Position numbers and translations under genes: made by a program
NCBI RefSeq assembly: GCF_004402485.1
Contig: NZ_SOFG01000011.1
Span: 372,001-436,000 of the forward strand
From: Cryobacterium algoricola
GTDB taxonomy: Bacteria; Actinomycetota; Actinomycetes; Actinomycetales; Microbacteriaceae
Direction of reading: 5' to 3'
DNA length: 64,000 bases
Notes under the pieces: generated by a model
What the model was told of the DNA's origin: nothing
The model's input: only the letters and a program-made list of their open reading frames with translations
Databases searched by the model: none
In this document: positions 37,349 through 45,891 of the stretch, piece after piece
Numbering within the stretch: the first letter of the stretch is position 1
Layout of the letters: the number at the start of each line of letters is the position of its first letter

Positions 37349-37457
37349 AGTCCGGCGTGCCGCTGCGCGGGTTGTCCACAGGGGCGGAACTGGTCAGGTT
37401 CTCCACCGATACTGCCGTGCCGTCCACGTCGACGCCCGCGAACGGGAGGGTTGTCCG

Positions 37458-38330
37458 ATGCCCGGTGTGACGGATATCCTCACTGCCCTCGAAGGCGTCG
37501 CCCAGCGCCGGGAGCTCATCGCGCACGGGGTCACGGGACGACAACTGAGTGCCGCCGTCAACCAGCGGCAAGCCTTTCGCCCACGGAAGGGCTGGTACGC
37601 GCTCCCTGGGACATCGAACGAGCTCATCCGGGCCGTCCGGGTCGGCGGCAGACTCGGCTGTGTCTCCGCGGCGAGACACTACGGTTGGGCGGTAGCCGAG
37701 CGATCGGGACTGCATGTCTGCGTCGCGGACAATGCCGCACGCCTGCGCCTGCCTCATGACAAGCGCGAGCGGATGCCGGCCCCGATTCCACGGGACGTCA
37801 CGCTGCATTGGGTGGAACATCCCGCGAGCCGTCCCGAATCCAGGCTCGTCACATCGCGCCGCGAAACGGTACTGCAACTCGCCCTCTGTCAAAGTCCCGA
37901 GCTGACGGTGGCCGCACTCGATTCCTTCCTGCACCTGGACCCGGTGGGGAGTCTCGACCTGGACGTCTGGCTGCGCGAACTGCCCGATGCAGCGCTCGCG
38001 CGACTCATGGAGTGCAACAGGCTGTGCCACAGTTTCCTGGAAAGCATCGGCCGGATTCGGCTCGCGAATGCCGGCATCCGTGGTCGGCATCAGGTCCGGA
38101 TCGCGGGCGTTGGCCGCGTGGATCTACTGCTCGCCGACTGGCTGGTCATTGAATGGGATGGGCTGGAACACCACGACAACGCTGCGGCGCACGACGAAGA
38201 CTGCAGGCGGGACGCCGTGTTGGCCACGCAGCGGCGCCGATGCCTGCGTTTCAGCTACAACCTCGTGATGCACCACTGGCCGCTCGTGCTCGCCGCGATC
38301 CAGACGACCCTCGCCGGGAACCGGCCCTGA
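37458..38330 (+). CDS. AbiEi-like plus DUF559 (Vsr-like nuclease) protein
   Basis: Protein of 290 residues. The N-terminal winged helix (GVAQRRELIAHGVTGRQLSAAV, RPRKGWYALPG) resembles AbiEi antitoxins. The C-terminal core (VDLLLADWLVIEWDGLEHHDN, then CRRDAVLATQRRRCLRFSYNLV) has the Asp, Glu-x-Asp and basic residues of DUF559/Vsr-like endonucleases. It is solitary, with no AbiEii partner. It is framed on both sides by copies of the same hairpin repeat, 109 bp upstream and 54 bp downstream. A second member of this family is at 12161-13165. Function unknown; defence or DNA repair is speculation. Confidence 0.7.
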   Translation: MPGVTDILTALEGVAQRRELIAHGVTGRQLSAAVNQRQAFRPRKGWYALPGTSNELIRAVRVGGRLGCVSAARHYGWAVAERSGLHVCVADNAARLRLPHDKRERMPAPIPRDVTLHWVEHPASRPESRLVTSRRETVLQLALCQSPELTVAALDSFLHLDPVGSLDLDVWLRELPDAALARLMECNRLCHSFLESIGRIRLANAGIRGRHQVRIAGVGRVDLLLADWLVIEWDGLEHHDNAAAHDEDCRRDAVLATQRRRCLRFSYNLVMHHWPLVLAAIQTTLAGNRP

Positions 38331-38384
38331 GACCCACGGACCGGCCCCAGGCATCCGCCTGCCGCCCGCCCATCGCCCCTGCAG

Positions 38385-38471
38385 TGTTCCGAATTCAGGA
38401 GTTGCGGCCGCAAACTCCTGGTTTGCGGCCGCAAACTCCCGGATTGGGGTTCAACTCCTGAATTCGGAACA
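38385..38471. repeat. Dispersed hairpin repeat, copy B
   Basis: Perfect 20-bp arms TGTTCCGAATTCAGGAGTTG (38385-38404) and its complement (38452-38471). The loop contains a nested duplicate, GCGGCCGCAAACTCC occurring twice. It sits between convergent genes, where it can also act as a terminator. Confidence 0.92.
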
Positions 38472-38506
38472 GTGGCGAGGGACGAGGAGCGGATGCCGGG
38501 GCCGGG

Positions 38507-39487
38507 TCAGCCCTTCGTCGAGCCGGCCAGGAGCCCGCGCACGAAGTAGCGCTGCAGGCTGAAGAACACGATGAGCGGCACGATCAGGGACACGAAGGCG
38601 GCGGCCGTCAGGCGCTGCCAGTCCTGGCCCCGGGTACCCGTGAGCTCGGCGAGACGCTGGGTGAGCGGGGCGACATCCGGCGTTCCGCCCGAGAAGATCA
38701 GGGCGACCAGCAGGTCGTTCCACACCCAGAGGAACTGGAAGATCGCGAAGGACGCGAGCGCGGGAACCGCGAGCGGCAGCACAATCCGGAAGAAGACCTG
38801 GCCGTGGCTTGCGCCGTCGACCCTGGCCGCTTCGATGACCTCACTGGGGATCTCGGAGATGAAGTTGTGCAGCAGGAAGATCGCCAGCGGGAGTGCGAAA
38901 ATCGTGTGCGCGATCCAGACCGGCAGGTAGTTCTGCGCGGGAATCATCGGGATCAGCTGGTGCAGCGCTTCCTGGCCCGGCTTCAGGATCGCGGTGAACA
39001 TCTGGAGCAGCGGGATCAGCGCGAGCTGCAACGGCACGATCTGCAGCGCGAACACGAGCACGAAGAGGGCGCCGCTGCCCTTGAACTTGATCCAGGCGAA
39101 GGCATACGCGGCCATCGAGGCGATCACGAGGGGGAAGATCGTGGCGGGGATCGCGATCGCGAGGGAGTTCACGAAGTACGCGCCGAGCTGCGGGGAGGAC
39201 TGCGAGGTGGAGAGCAGCACCTCCTTGTAGTTGTCGAGCGTGAAGCCCGGGTTCTGCAGGATGGTCCACCACCCCGTCGTGGTGATCAACCCGGCGGGCC
39301 GGAAGGAGGACACGAACAGGCCGAAGGTCGGCAGCGTCCAGAGGATCGCGATGACGAGCGAAACGACCGTCGCCGTGCGCGACGTGAGGCGCCGTTTCAC
39401 CCTGGCCGACTTGGTGCCGACGGTGACGACCTCGAGGGCGTTCTTCTTGGTGCCGACGATGGGCAGGTCGACTACGTTGTCACTCAT
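38507..39487 (-). CDS. Alpha-glucoside-type ABC permease, MalG-like
   Basis: Membrane subunit of a CUT1 sugar importer, 326 residues. The EAA loop is EVIEAARVDGASHGQVFFRIVLPLAVPALASF, the contact site for the ATPase. The N-terminal 30 residues are cytoplasmic. ATGA overlap with the MalF-like gene. As usual for CUT1 operons in actinobacteria no ATPase is encoded here; a shared MsiK-type ATPase elsewhere probably serves it. Confidence 0.9.
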   Translation of the reverse strand: MSDNVVDLPIVGTKKNALEVVTVGTKSARVKRRLTSRTATVVSLVIAILWTLPTFGLFVSSFRPAGLITTTGWWTILQNPGFTLDNYKEVLLSTSQSSPQLGAYFVNSLAIAIPATIFPLVIASMAAYAFAWIKFKGSGALFVLVFALQIVPLQLALIPLLQMFTAILKPGQEALHQLIPMIPAQNYLPVWIAHTIFALPLAIFLLHNFISEIPSEVIEAARVDGASHGQVFFRIVLPLAVPALASFAIFQFLWVWNDLLVALIFSGGTPDVAPLTQRLAELTGTRGQDWQRLTAAAFVSLIVPLIVFFSLQRYFVRGLLAGSTKG

Positions 39488-40455
39488 CGGATCTCCCTCT
39501 GCTTGCGCATGATTCGTACGTTGTAGATGACGATCGGCAGCACCATCAGGAACAGCACGATCGCGAGCGCAGCACCGCGGCCCTGCTCACCGGCCCGGAA
39601 GGCCTGCGTGTACATCTCGTTGGCGATGACGCTCGTGTTGAAGTTACCTGCGGTCATCGTGCGCACGATGTCGAAGACCTTGAGGGTGGCGATCGAGATG
39701 GTCGTGATCACGACGACGAGCGAGCCACGGATGCCGGGGATCGTGACGTTCGTGAACCGCTGCCAGGCGTTGGTTCCGTCGAGCTCGGCGGCCTCGATCT
39801 GCTCGGTCGGGACCCCCTTGATGGCCGCGGAGAGGATGACCATGGCGAACCCGGTCTGGATCCAGATCATCACGATGATCAGGAGGAAGGTGTTGATCGG
39901 CGAGGTCTGGAGCCACTGCACCGGCTGGCCGCCGAGCCAGACCACGATCTGGTTCAGGAGGCCGATCTGGTCGTTTCCTCCGGATTTGTAGTCGTAGATG
40001 AAGCGCCAGATGATTCCGGCGCCGACGAAGGAGATCGCCATCGGCATGAAGACGAGGGCCTTGAAGTATTTCTCTCCCCGGGACTTGTCAATGAAGACCG
40101 CGTAGCCGAGCCCGATGGCCGTTGAGATCGTCGGCACGACGACGACCCAGATCAGGGTGTTGCCGAGGGTGATCAGAGCAGCCGGCTGGGTGAACATCCA
40201 GACAAAGTTCTCGGCGCCGACGTAGACACCCGAGCTGTTGGTGAAGGCCAGGAGGGAGGTGCGGAATGCGGGGTAGATCAGGCCGGCAAGGAGCAGGAGC
40301 AGGGCAGGGGCGATGAAGAAGGTCAACTGCCAATAGTCTCGCCCGCGTTTCGGGGCCCTGTCGATCAGGAAGAGCAGGAGACCGATGACGAGCGCGAACG
40401 CTGCCAGTGCCCCCACTACCTGGATTATCTTTCCGAGTAAGTCTGCGGTCGTCAT
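39484..40455 (-). CDS. Alpha-glucoside-type ABC permease, MalF-like
   Basis: Second membrane subunit of the CUT1 importer, 323 residues. EAA loop GVPTEQIEAAELDGTNAWQRFTNVTIPGIRGSLVVV. The VFMPMAISFVGAGIIWRFIYDY segment resembles AglF/AglG-type alpha-glucoside permeases. It lies 150 bp after the receptor gene, with two tandem hairpins between, and overlaps the MalG-like gene. Confidence 0.9.
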   Translation of the reverse strand: MTTADLLGKIIQVVGALAAFALVIGLLLFLIDRAPKRGRDYWQLTFFIAPALLLLLAGLIYPAFRTSLLAFTNSSGVYVGAENFVWMFTQPAALITLGNTLIWVVVVPTISTAIGLGYAVFIDKSRGEKYFKALVFMPMAISFVGAGIIWRFIYDYKSGGNDQIGLLNQIVVWLGGQPVQWLQTSPINTFLLIIVMIWIQTGFAMVILSAAIKGVPTEQIEAAELDGTNAWQRFTNVTIPGIRGSLVVVITTISIATLKVFDIVRTMTAGNFNTSVIANEMYTQAFRAGEQGRGAALAIVLFLMVLPIVIYNVRIMRKQREIR

Positions 40456-40534
40456 CGGCCGGTCCCTTCAATCGTGCGCGAAGCTGTCGTGCGAGGGGTC
40501 GAGTGGGGGTCGTACATGTCTCATGAGACAGGCG

Positions 40535-40600
40535 GCGGGGCCTGCCGGGTTACCGGCAGGCCCCGCCCCGAGCCGGGGAGCCCGGGTGCGGGCTCCCCGG
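40535..40600 (-). terminator. Two perfect tandem hairpins after the receptor gene
   Basis: Hairpin 1: GCGGGGCCTGCCGG (40535-40548) and its complement (40553-40566), loop GTTA. Hairpin 2: CCGGGGAGCCCG (40573-40584) and its complement (40589-40600), loop GGTG. They start right after the receptor stop (40606, minus strand) and before the permeases. No U-runs, so partial termination or mRNA protection is likely. Confidence 0.75.
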
Positions 40601-40605
40601 ACGGT

Positions 40606-41970
40606 CTAGCTCTTCGGCCAGCTGGCCTCGATGGTGTCGGTGACCTTCTGGCTGCTGTCGCCGCTCAGCCAGGACACGATGCCCTTCCAGAACGAGTCGG
40701 TGCCCACGGCACCCGGCATCAGGTCGGAACCGTCGAAACGGAAGACCGTCTTCGGGTCCTGCAGGATCGTGATGCTCTGCTTGAGCAGGTCGCTCGAGGC
40801 GTTCGCGGGGTCGAGGCCGGTGTTCGCGCTGATCACGCCGCCCTCCTTGACCCGGTTGTTCGCCCAGGTGTCACTCGACAGGTAGCTGAGCGTCGCGGTG
40901 ATCGCGTCGCTCGACTTGAAGGCTCCGACGAGCTCGCCACCACCGGTGACTGCCTGGTCTCCGCCGGCCTTGACCGGGGGCATCAGGAACGCGTAGACGT
41001 CGCCCGTGGGGGAAACCGTCACGGCAGAACCGTCGGCCTTCTTCCAGAAGCCCTCGTAGAACGAGGCCTGGTGGTGCAGGGAGCACTTGCCGTCGAGGAT
41101 CGGGAGGCCCGCGTCGCCGAACTGCGTGGAGATGATCGACGAGACGTCGCCGAGACCGCCGTTGACATCGTCCGGGTTCTTCAGGATCGCGCCTGCGGAG
41201 TCGAAGGCCTTGACGATGGCGGGATCGTTGAACGGGATCTTGTGCGTGACCCACTTGTCGTAGGTGTCAGCGCCGGCCTGGCGCAGCACGAAGTCCTCGA
41301 CCCAGTCCGTGCCCGGCCAGCCGGTTGCGTCACCGGATCCGACACCGGCACACCACGGCTTGTGGTCGCCGTCCGCCGCGATCTTCGCGGTGAGGGCGGT
41401 CAGTTCATCGAGGGTCTTCGGGATCTCGTAGCCCTTGGCCTTGAATTCCGCGGGCGAGAACCAGATGTACCCCTTGACGCTCGCCATCAGCGGCGCGGCG
41501 TAGAATTTGCCGTCGGTTGCGGTGCCGTAGCCCTTCCAGTCCTTCGACCACCACTTGTCGACGTTCGCCTCGACGGCAGCGGGGGCCGGCTTCAGGAAGC
41601 CGGCAGCGGCCAGCTTGTTGAAGAGGCCGGGCTGCGGGATGATCCCGATGTCGGGGGCATTGCCACCCTCGGCGAGCACGGCGATCTGGGCTTCGAATTC
41701 CTTGGTGCCCTGGTAGGTGACCTTGATACCGGTGCAGGACTGGAAGTCGGCCCAGGAGTTGACGAGGCGGTCGGCCTCGACGTCCTGGATGGTGCCGCCG
41801 ATCTTGACCTCGGGGCTGTCTTTGAACGTCCCGTAGGACGCGTAGTCGGCACAGTTGGACGACGACGAACTGGATGCGGCGATGTCCCCCGTGCATCCGG
41901 TCAGGGCCAGTCCGACCACGGCCGCGGTGGCCAGCGGCAGATAGAGCCGGCGGTGCTGCTTCACGCTCAT
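40606..41970 (-). CDS. Alpha-glucoside-type sugar-binding lipoprotein
   Basis: Receptor of 454 residues from the ATG at 41970 (GGAGAAACGC upstream); the longer frame to 42174 overlaps operators. Lipobox LTGCT gives lipid Cys23, followed by a Ser-rich tether. The mature part (VKIGGTIQDVEADRLVNSWADFQSCTGIKVTYQGTKEFEAQI, PDIGIIPQPGLFN, GWPGTDWVEDFVLRQAG) resembles AglE-type alpha-glucoside receptors. First gene of the operon, opposite a LacI regulator with GGAACCGGTTCC operators between. Confidence 0.88.
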   Translation of the reverse strand: MSVKQHRRLYLPLATAAVVGLALTGCTGDIAASSSSSSNCADYASYGTFKDSPEVKIGGTIQDVEADRLVNSWADFQSCTGIKVTYQGTKEFEAQIAVLAEGGNAPDIGIIPQPGLFNKLAAAGFLKPAPAAVEANVDKWWSKDWKGYGTATDGKFYAAPLMASVKGYIWFSPAEFKAKGYEIPKTLDELTALTAKIAADGDHKPWCAGVGSGDATGWPGTDWVEDFVLRQAGADTYDKWVTHKIPFNDPAIVKAFDSAGAILKNPDDVNGGLGDVSSIISTQFGDAGLPILDGKCSLHHQASFYEGFWKKADGSAVTVSPTGDVYAFLMPPVKAGGDQAVTGGGELVGAFKSSDAITATLSYLSSDTWANNRVKEGGVISANTGLDPANASSDLLKQSITILQDPKTVFRFDGSDLMPGAVGTDSFWKGIVSWLSGDSSQKVTDTIEASWPKS

Positions 41971-42053
41971 GCGTTTCTCCTCATTGAGTGTTGCGGGCCT
42001 GCGAACGATGCGGATCGCGTGCCGAAATGTGATGCGGGAATGTACTGCGGGAA

Positions 42054-42080
42054 TGTACCGCAAGAAAGTACTGCGGTACA
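42054..42080 (-). promoter_or_regulatory. Inverted repeat in the receptor-gene leader
   Basis: TGTACCGCA (42054-42062) and TGCGGTACA (42072-42080) are perfect 9-bp arms with a 9-nt spacer. Related GTACTGCGG copies lie at 42042-42050 and 42068-42076. It is about 85 bp before the start codon, so it may be an RNA hairpin or a protein site. Confidence 0.5.
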
Positions 42081-42121
42081 GCGGTTTTCCGGGTGTCCAA
42101 CCCCTGACGCGTAGCGCGTAA

Positions 42122-42133
42122 GGAACCGGTTCC
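42122..42133. promoter_or_regulatory. LacI-family operator, receptor-gene side
   Basis: GGAACCGGTTCC is a perfect 12-bp palindrome with central CG. It shares its core with the site at 42263-42278; centres are 143 bp apart. Confidence 0.8.
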
Positions 42134-42262
42134 ACAACACAAACTACGGGAGCAGGCCCGGATTGGCAAGTCAATCTTTGTCACGGAATCGCAAAGATTT
42201 GACGATGGTCGCGCGACCACGTACACGCGTTCATTCAAAGTGCCACTGATCGCGTCTTTTTG

Positions 42263-42278
42263 CTGGAACCGGTTCCAG
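42263..42278. promoter_or_regulatory. LacI-family operator, regulator side
   Basis: CTGGAACCGGTTCCAG is a perfect 16-bp palindrome, 54 bp before the LacI start. With the site at 42122 it would let one repressor control both divergent genes. Confidence 0.82.
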
Positions 42279-42331
42279 TGGCGGCGCAACAAGCGCTATT
42301 CTGTCCGTACTGATCCAAGGGAGGACGTGTC

Positions 42332-43363
42332 GTGAGCGCAATCGCCGACGTGGCACGTCTCGCGGGGGTCGCGAAGGCCACGGCGTCCCGTGCGCTCAGC
42401 GGGCGTGGCTATGTTTCTGAGGCCACCCGGATCAAGGTCGTCGCTGCCGCAACGGAGATCGGGTATGTCGCCTCGCCGAACGCCGCGAGCCTCGTGACCG
42501 GGCGCACCAAGAACGTCGGGGTGATCATCCCCTTCATCAGCCGGTGGTTCTTCTCCGAGGTGCTCGAGAGCCTCGAACAGTCCCTGCTCGCCGAGGGCTA
42601 CGACATGACCCTCTACAACCTGCCCGCGGCATCCGCCGAGCGGGACCGGGTTTTCGAGTACTTCCTGGCCCGCAAGCGCTTTGACGGTGTGATCTCGGTC
42701 GGCGTCGCACTGAGTGAGGCGGAAGTCGACCGGCTGCACCGCCTCGGCCGCCCGCTGATCGGCATCGGTGGCCCGATCAGGGACGTGCACACGATCGCCA
42801 TTGACGATGTCGCTACGGCCAGGCTCGCAACCGAACACCTGCTGAGCCTCGGCCATGTCGACGTCGTGCACGTCGGCGGCGATCCCATCGACGAGATGGA
42901 CTTCCAGGTGCACAGCCAGCGCCTGAGCGGGTTCTACTCGGCCATGCGCACCGCGGGGCGCTCGACCGACGGATGCTTCTACCCCTGCGAGTTCAGCATG
43001 CCCGGCGGCTATGCGGTGGGCCTGGCCGTGCTGGGCGACCCGCGCACCCGCCCGACCGCGATCTTCGCCGCGAGCGACGAGATCGCCATCGGACTCATCG
43101 TCGCGGCACGGGAGCTCGGCATCCAGGTGCCGGCCGACCTGTCCGTGATCGGCATCGACGGGCATCCGCACGCCGCGATGTTCCGCCTGACGACCCTCGA
43201 ACAGCATCCGCGGCGGCAGGGCCGCCTCGCCGTCAGTGCGCTCCTGACCGAACTGGCGCGTCCGGCGGAGGCGGAGCTCAACGTCGACGGGTACCTCACC
43301 GTGCTGCCGACGAACCTCGTGATCCGGGCGAGCACGAGCGGCCCGCGCCAGCCGCAGCCCTGA
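42332..43363 (+). CDS. LacI-family regulator of the alpha-glucoside importer
   Basis: Repressor of 343 residues from a GTG at 42332 with GGGAGGA upstream. HTH at residues 3-24 (AIADVARLAGVAKATASRAL). The ligand core contains NVGVIIPFISRWFFSEVLESLEQ, FAASDEIAIGLIVAA and SVIGIDGHPHAAMF. Its KATASR recognition helix and the TGGAACCGGTTCCA operators differ from the SHQTVSR proteins in this window and their TGTGA-type sites. Divergent from the alpha-glucoside operon. Confidence 0.9.
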   Translation: MSAIADVARLAGVAKATASRALSGRGYVSEATRIKVVAAATEIGYVASPNAASLVTGRTKNVGVIIPFISRWFFSEVLESLEQSLLAEGYDMTLYNLPAASAERDRVFEYFLARKRFDGVISVGVALSEAEVDRLHRLGRPLIGIGGPIRDVHTIAIDDVATARLATEHLLSLGHVDVVHVGGDPIDEMDFQVHSQRLSGFYSAMRTAGRSTDGCFYPCEFSMPGGYAVGLAVLGDPRTRPTAIFAASDEIAIGLIVAARELGIQVPADLSVIGIDGHPHAAMFRLTTLEQHPRRQGRLAVSALLTELARPAEAELNVDGYLTVLPTNLVIRASTSGPRQPQP

Positions 43364-43369
43364 CCAATG

Positions 43370-43438
43370 CGACGGAGTATTCAGGTTCTGGACACGTTCG
43401 AGCGCGTGTGAAGCGCTTGCCGGGCGAAATCTCCGTCG
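43370..43438. terminator. Weak hairpin between convergent LacI and MFS genes
   Basis: CGACGGAG (43370-43377) and CTCCGTCG (43431-43438) can pair over 8 bp with a long loop. It is the only sizeable inverted repeat in this gap. Confidence 0.3.
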
Positions 43439-43450
43439 ACTCGGTTCGGG

Positions 43451-44743
43451 TCAGCTGTCGCCGGCGCCGATCGCCTCTGCTTCTTCGAACTCGTCCTCCA
43501 TCGCACCGTCGGCACGGGCGAGGTGGCGGTGGCCGAGCACGAGAATCGCGCAGGCGACGAGCACGGATGCCGCCCCGGCGTAGAAGGGGACCGCCGGACC
43601 GAAGAACTCGGCGAGCAGGGTGGCGGCAGGCGGCGCGATCGCCCCGCCGAGGAACCGCACGCCGGAGTATGCGGATGACGCGACCGGCCGCGGCAGGTCG
43701 GTCGCCTCCATCACGGATTCGGTGAGCACGGTGTTGAGCACGCCGAGCAGCAGCCCGCCGACGATGACGCACGTGACGACTCCGGCGGCCGATCCGATCA
43801 GCACGCCCGCAGCGGCGAGGTCGAGGGCGAGCAGGGGCAGCACGAGCCAGAGCACCCGGCTGCGACGCATCCGCCTGGTCAGGAGCGGGGCGACCCAGAC
43901 CGAGGTGACCGCGAGCGAGATGCCCCAGCCGAAGAAGACCAGGCCGAGGGTGATGGCGCTGCCGAGGCCGAGCGGAACGAGCGCGAACGGCGTGTACGCG
44001 AGCAGCACGAAGAAGCCGATGTTGTAGAACAGGGCGGCGCTCGCGAGAATGCCGAGCCCCGGCCGGGCGAGGGCGCGGAACGGCGCGGAGAGCCGGATCG
44101 GGGCGGGCTTCTGCGGCTCCTTCTTCAGCATCACGATGATCGCGACGAAGCCGATCGCCATCAGTGCTGCGCTGCCGAAGAACGGTCCGCGCCAGCTGAT
44201 GCTGCCGAGCAGCCCGCCGATGAGCGGGCCGATCGCGATGCCGAGCCCGAGGGCGGCCTCGTAGAGGATGATCGCGGAGGACGTTCCTCCGGACGCCGCC
44301 CCGACGATGGTCGCGAGCGCGGTCGAGATGAAGAGGGCGTTGCCGAGTCCCCAGCCGGCGCGGAAGCCGATGATGGTCTCGACGTTCTGCGACAGGCCGG
44401 CGGCGAGCGCGAACACGATGATGAGCGCGAGGCCGATCAGCAGGGTGCGCTTGGCGCCGATCCGGCTGGACAGCCAGCTCGTGAAGAACATCGCGATGCC
44501 GGTGATCACGAGATAGCTCGTGAAGAGCATCTCGGTCTGGGTCGGGCTCGCCGCGAGGTCACGGGCGATCGCGGGCAGGATCGGGTCGACGAGGCCGATG
44601 CCCATGAACGCGATCACGCACGCGAAGGCGACGGCCCAGACCGCGGTCGGCTGGTGCAGGATGCTGCCGCCGCCCTCCCTGGGCCCGCGTCCGTCGGTCG
44701 CGGCGGGGGTTCCGTGTTCCGCCAGTGCGGTCACGCGGCTCAT
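43451..44743 (-). CDS. MFS transporter (drug/metabolite exporter)
   Basis: Twelve-helix transporter of 430 residues. WAVAFACVIAFMGIGLVDPILPAIARDL is helix 1, TSYLVITGIAMFFTSWLSSRIGAKRTLLIG covers helix 2 and the conserved loop 2-3, and GWGLGNALFISTALATIVGAA lies near helix 4. The layout fits the 12-TM drug-H+ antiporter (Bcr/EmrD-like) group. It overlaps its upstream MarR gene by ATGA, so it is probably induced by a compound that the MarR protein senses. Confidence 0.88.
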   Translation of the reverse strand: MSRVTALAEHGTPAATDGRGPREGGGSILHQPTAVWAVAFACVIAFMGIGLVDPILPAIARDLAASPTQTEMLFTSYLVITGIAMFFTSWLSSRIGAKRTLLIGLALIIVFALAAGLSQNVETIIGFRAGWGLGNALFISTALATIVGAASGGTSSAIILYEAALGLGIAIGPLIGGLLGSISWRGPFFGSAALMAIGFVAIIVMLKKEPQKPAPIRLSAPFRALARPGLGILASAALFYNIGFFVLLAYTPFALVPLGLGSAITLGLVFFGWGISLAVTSVWVAPLLTRRMRRSRVLWLVLPLLALDLAAAGVLIGSAAGVVTCVIVGGLLLGVLNTVLTESVMEATDLPRPVASSAYSGVRFLGGAIAPPAATLLAEFFGPAVPFYAGAASVLVACAILVLGHRHLARADGAMEDEFEEAEAIGAGDS

Positions 44744-45270
44744 GCGCGGGCTCCGGCCGGAGTCCCGGCCGCCGGCGAAGCGGCGGATGCGGCGGATGCG
44801 GCGGATGCGGCGGATGCGGCGACGGGTACCCGCTCGGCGGGCACCTCGCTGCCGTCGAGGCGGTCGCGGAGGATGTCGACGGCGTTCCGGATCGTGGTGA
44901 GCTCGGCATCCGCCAGCCCGTCGAACATCGGCAGGAGGGCTTCGGCGAGTTCGCTGCGCCAGGCGGAGAGGGCGGCGTCCCCCGTCGGGGTGATCACGGT
45001 GCTCGTGACGCGGGCGTCGAGCGGGTCGGCGAGGCGGGCGGCCCAGCCGCGCTCGACGAGGTGGGTGACGAGCTTGGTCGCGGTCGGCTGCGAGATGCGG
45101 CTGCGGGCGGCGACCTCGCCGAGGCGGATCGGGCCGAGCTGGCGGAGCACGCTCAGCGTGCGCCAGACCGCCGGCGACTCCCGGCCATCCGCGGCGTGGG
45201 CGGCGACCCGGGCGAGCCGGTGGTTCACGGTGATCAGGTCACCGAGGAGTGCGGGAAGGTCAGAAGGCAT
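44740..45270 (-). CDS. MarR-family regulator of the MFS exporter
   Basis: Regulator of 176 residues from the ATG at 45270. GGAGGA touches this ATG with no spacing; an ATG at 45306 lies inside the operators and is less likely. MarR core: LGDLITVNHRLARVAAHAADG, recognition LGEVAARSRISQPTATKLVTHLVERGW, wing RLADPLDARVTSTVITPTG. The C-terminus has a low-complexity (Ala-Ala-Ser)n run. First gene of marR-MFS with tandem palindromes upstream, so autorepression is likely. Confidence 0.87.
   Translation of the reverse strand: MPSDLPALLGDLITVNHRLARVAAHAADGRESPAVWRTLSVLRQLGPIRLGEVAARSRISQPTATKLVTHLVERGWAARLADPLDARVTSTVITPTGDAALSAWRSELAEALLPMFDGLADAELTTIRNAVDILRDRLDGSEVPAERVPVAASAASAASAASAASPAAGTPAGARA
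44781..44821. repeat. 9-bp minisatellite inside the marR gene
   Basis: Unit CGGCGGATG repeated four times with a partial fifth. It encodes the (Ala-Ala-Ser) run near the C-terminus. Because units are 9 bp, changes in copy number keep the frame. Confidence 0.9.
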
Positions 45271-45283
45271 TCCTCCACTGTAC

Positions 45284-45321
45284 ATAGCTAGGCTATCTAT
45301 GTCCATAGCCCGGCTATGGAC
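45284..45321. promoter_or_regulatory. Two MarR-type operators on one helix face
   Basis: ATAGC-N3-GCTAT occurs at 45284-45296 and 45305-45317, exactly 21 bp apart (two turns). The second is the core of a perfect palindrome with arms GTCCATAGCC (45301-45310) and GGCTATGGAC (45312-45321). Both lie directly upstream of the MarR start. Confidence 0.8.
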
Positions 45322-45363
45322 ATCGGCTCGCGTGGGGTGAACCGCCGCGCTGCTTTAACGGCA

Positions 45364-45396
45364 GAAGGCGCCGCATCCAGTGGATGCGACGCCTTC
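45364..45396 (-). terminator. Terminator downstream of rplL
   Basis: GAAGGCG-C-CGCATCC (45364-45378) pairs with GGATGCG-A-CGCCTTC (45382-45396): two 7-bp stems with one mismatch and loop AGT. A shorter CCCC/GGGG hairpin at 45448-45458 lies right behind the rplL stop. Confidence 0.65.
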
Positions 45397-45463
45397 GGCG
45401 TGGTACGAATCGAACGGCTGACGCCTGTCGACCCCAGTACGAAGAACCCCCTGAGGGGCCCGA

Positions 45464-45847
45464 CTACTTGAGGGTGACGGTGGCGCCGGCGGCCTCGAGG
45501 GAAGCCTTGCCCTTTTCGGCAGCTTCCTTCGTGACGCCCTCGAGGACGGCCTTCGGCGCGCCATCGACAACGGCCTTGGCCTCGCCGAGGCCCAGGCTGG
45601 TGAGCTCGCGCACAACCTTGATGACCTGGATCTTCTTGTCGCCGACCGACTCAAGGATGACGTCGAAGGCGCTCTGCTCTTCGACCTCTTCAACGGCGGC
45701 GGCGGGGCCAGCGGCACCGGCGACGGCGACGGGGGCTGCTGCGGTGACCTCGAAGGTCTCCTCGAACGCCTTGACGAACTCGGACAGCTCGATGAGGGTC
45801 AGGCCCTTGAACTGTTCGAGCAATTCTTCGGTGGAAAGCTTTGCCAT
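45464..45847 (-). CDS. rplL: 50S ribosomal protein L7/L12
   Basis: Stalk protein of 127 residues. The N-terminal dimerisation helix ([30 protein letters not shown]) is followed by an Ala/Gly/Val-rich hinge and the C-terminal domain [38 protein letters not shown]. Four to six copies bind L10 and recruit translation factors. It is 44 bp after rplJ on the same strand. Confidence 0.98.
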   Translation of the reverse strand: MAKLSTEELLEQFKGLTLIELSEFVKAFEETFEVTAAAPVAVAGAAGPAAAVEEVEEQSAFDVILESVGDKKIQVIKVVRELTSLGLGEAKAVVDGAPKAVLEGVTKEAAEKGKASLEAAGATVTLK

Positions 45848-45891
45848 GATTATTCTCCCTATAGTTTCTTAGTTACTCACCGCTAGCAGGC

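Noticed and set aside
37372-37380. DnaA box TTGTCCACA near the second AbiEi-like gene
   Set aside because: A single copy with no companions; expected by chance at this frequency.
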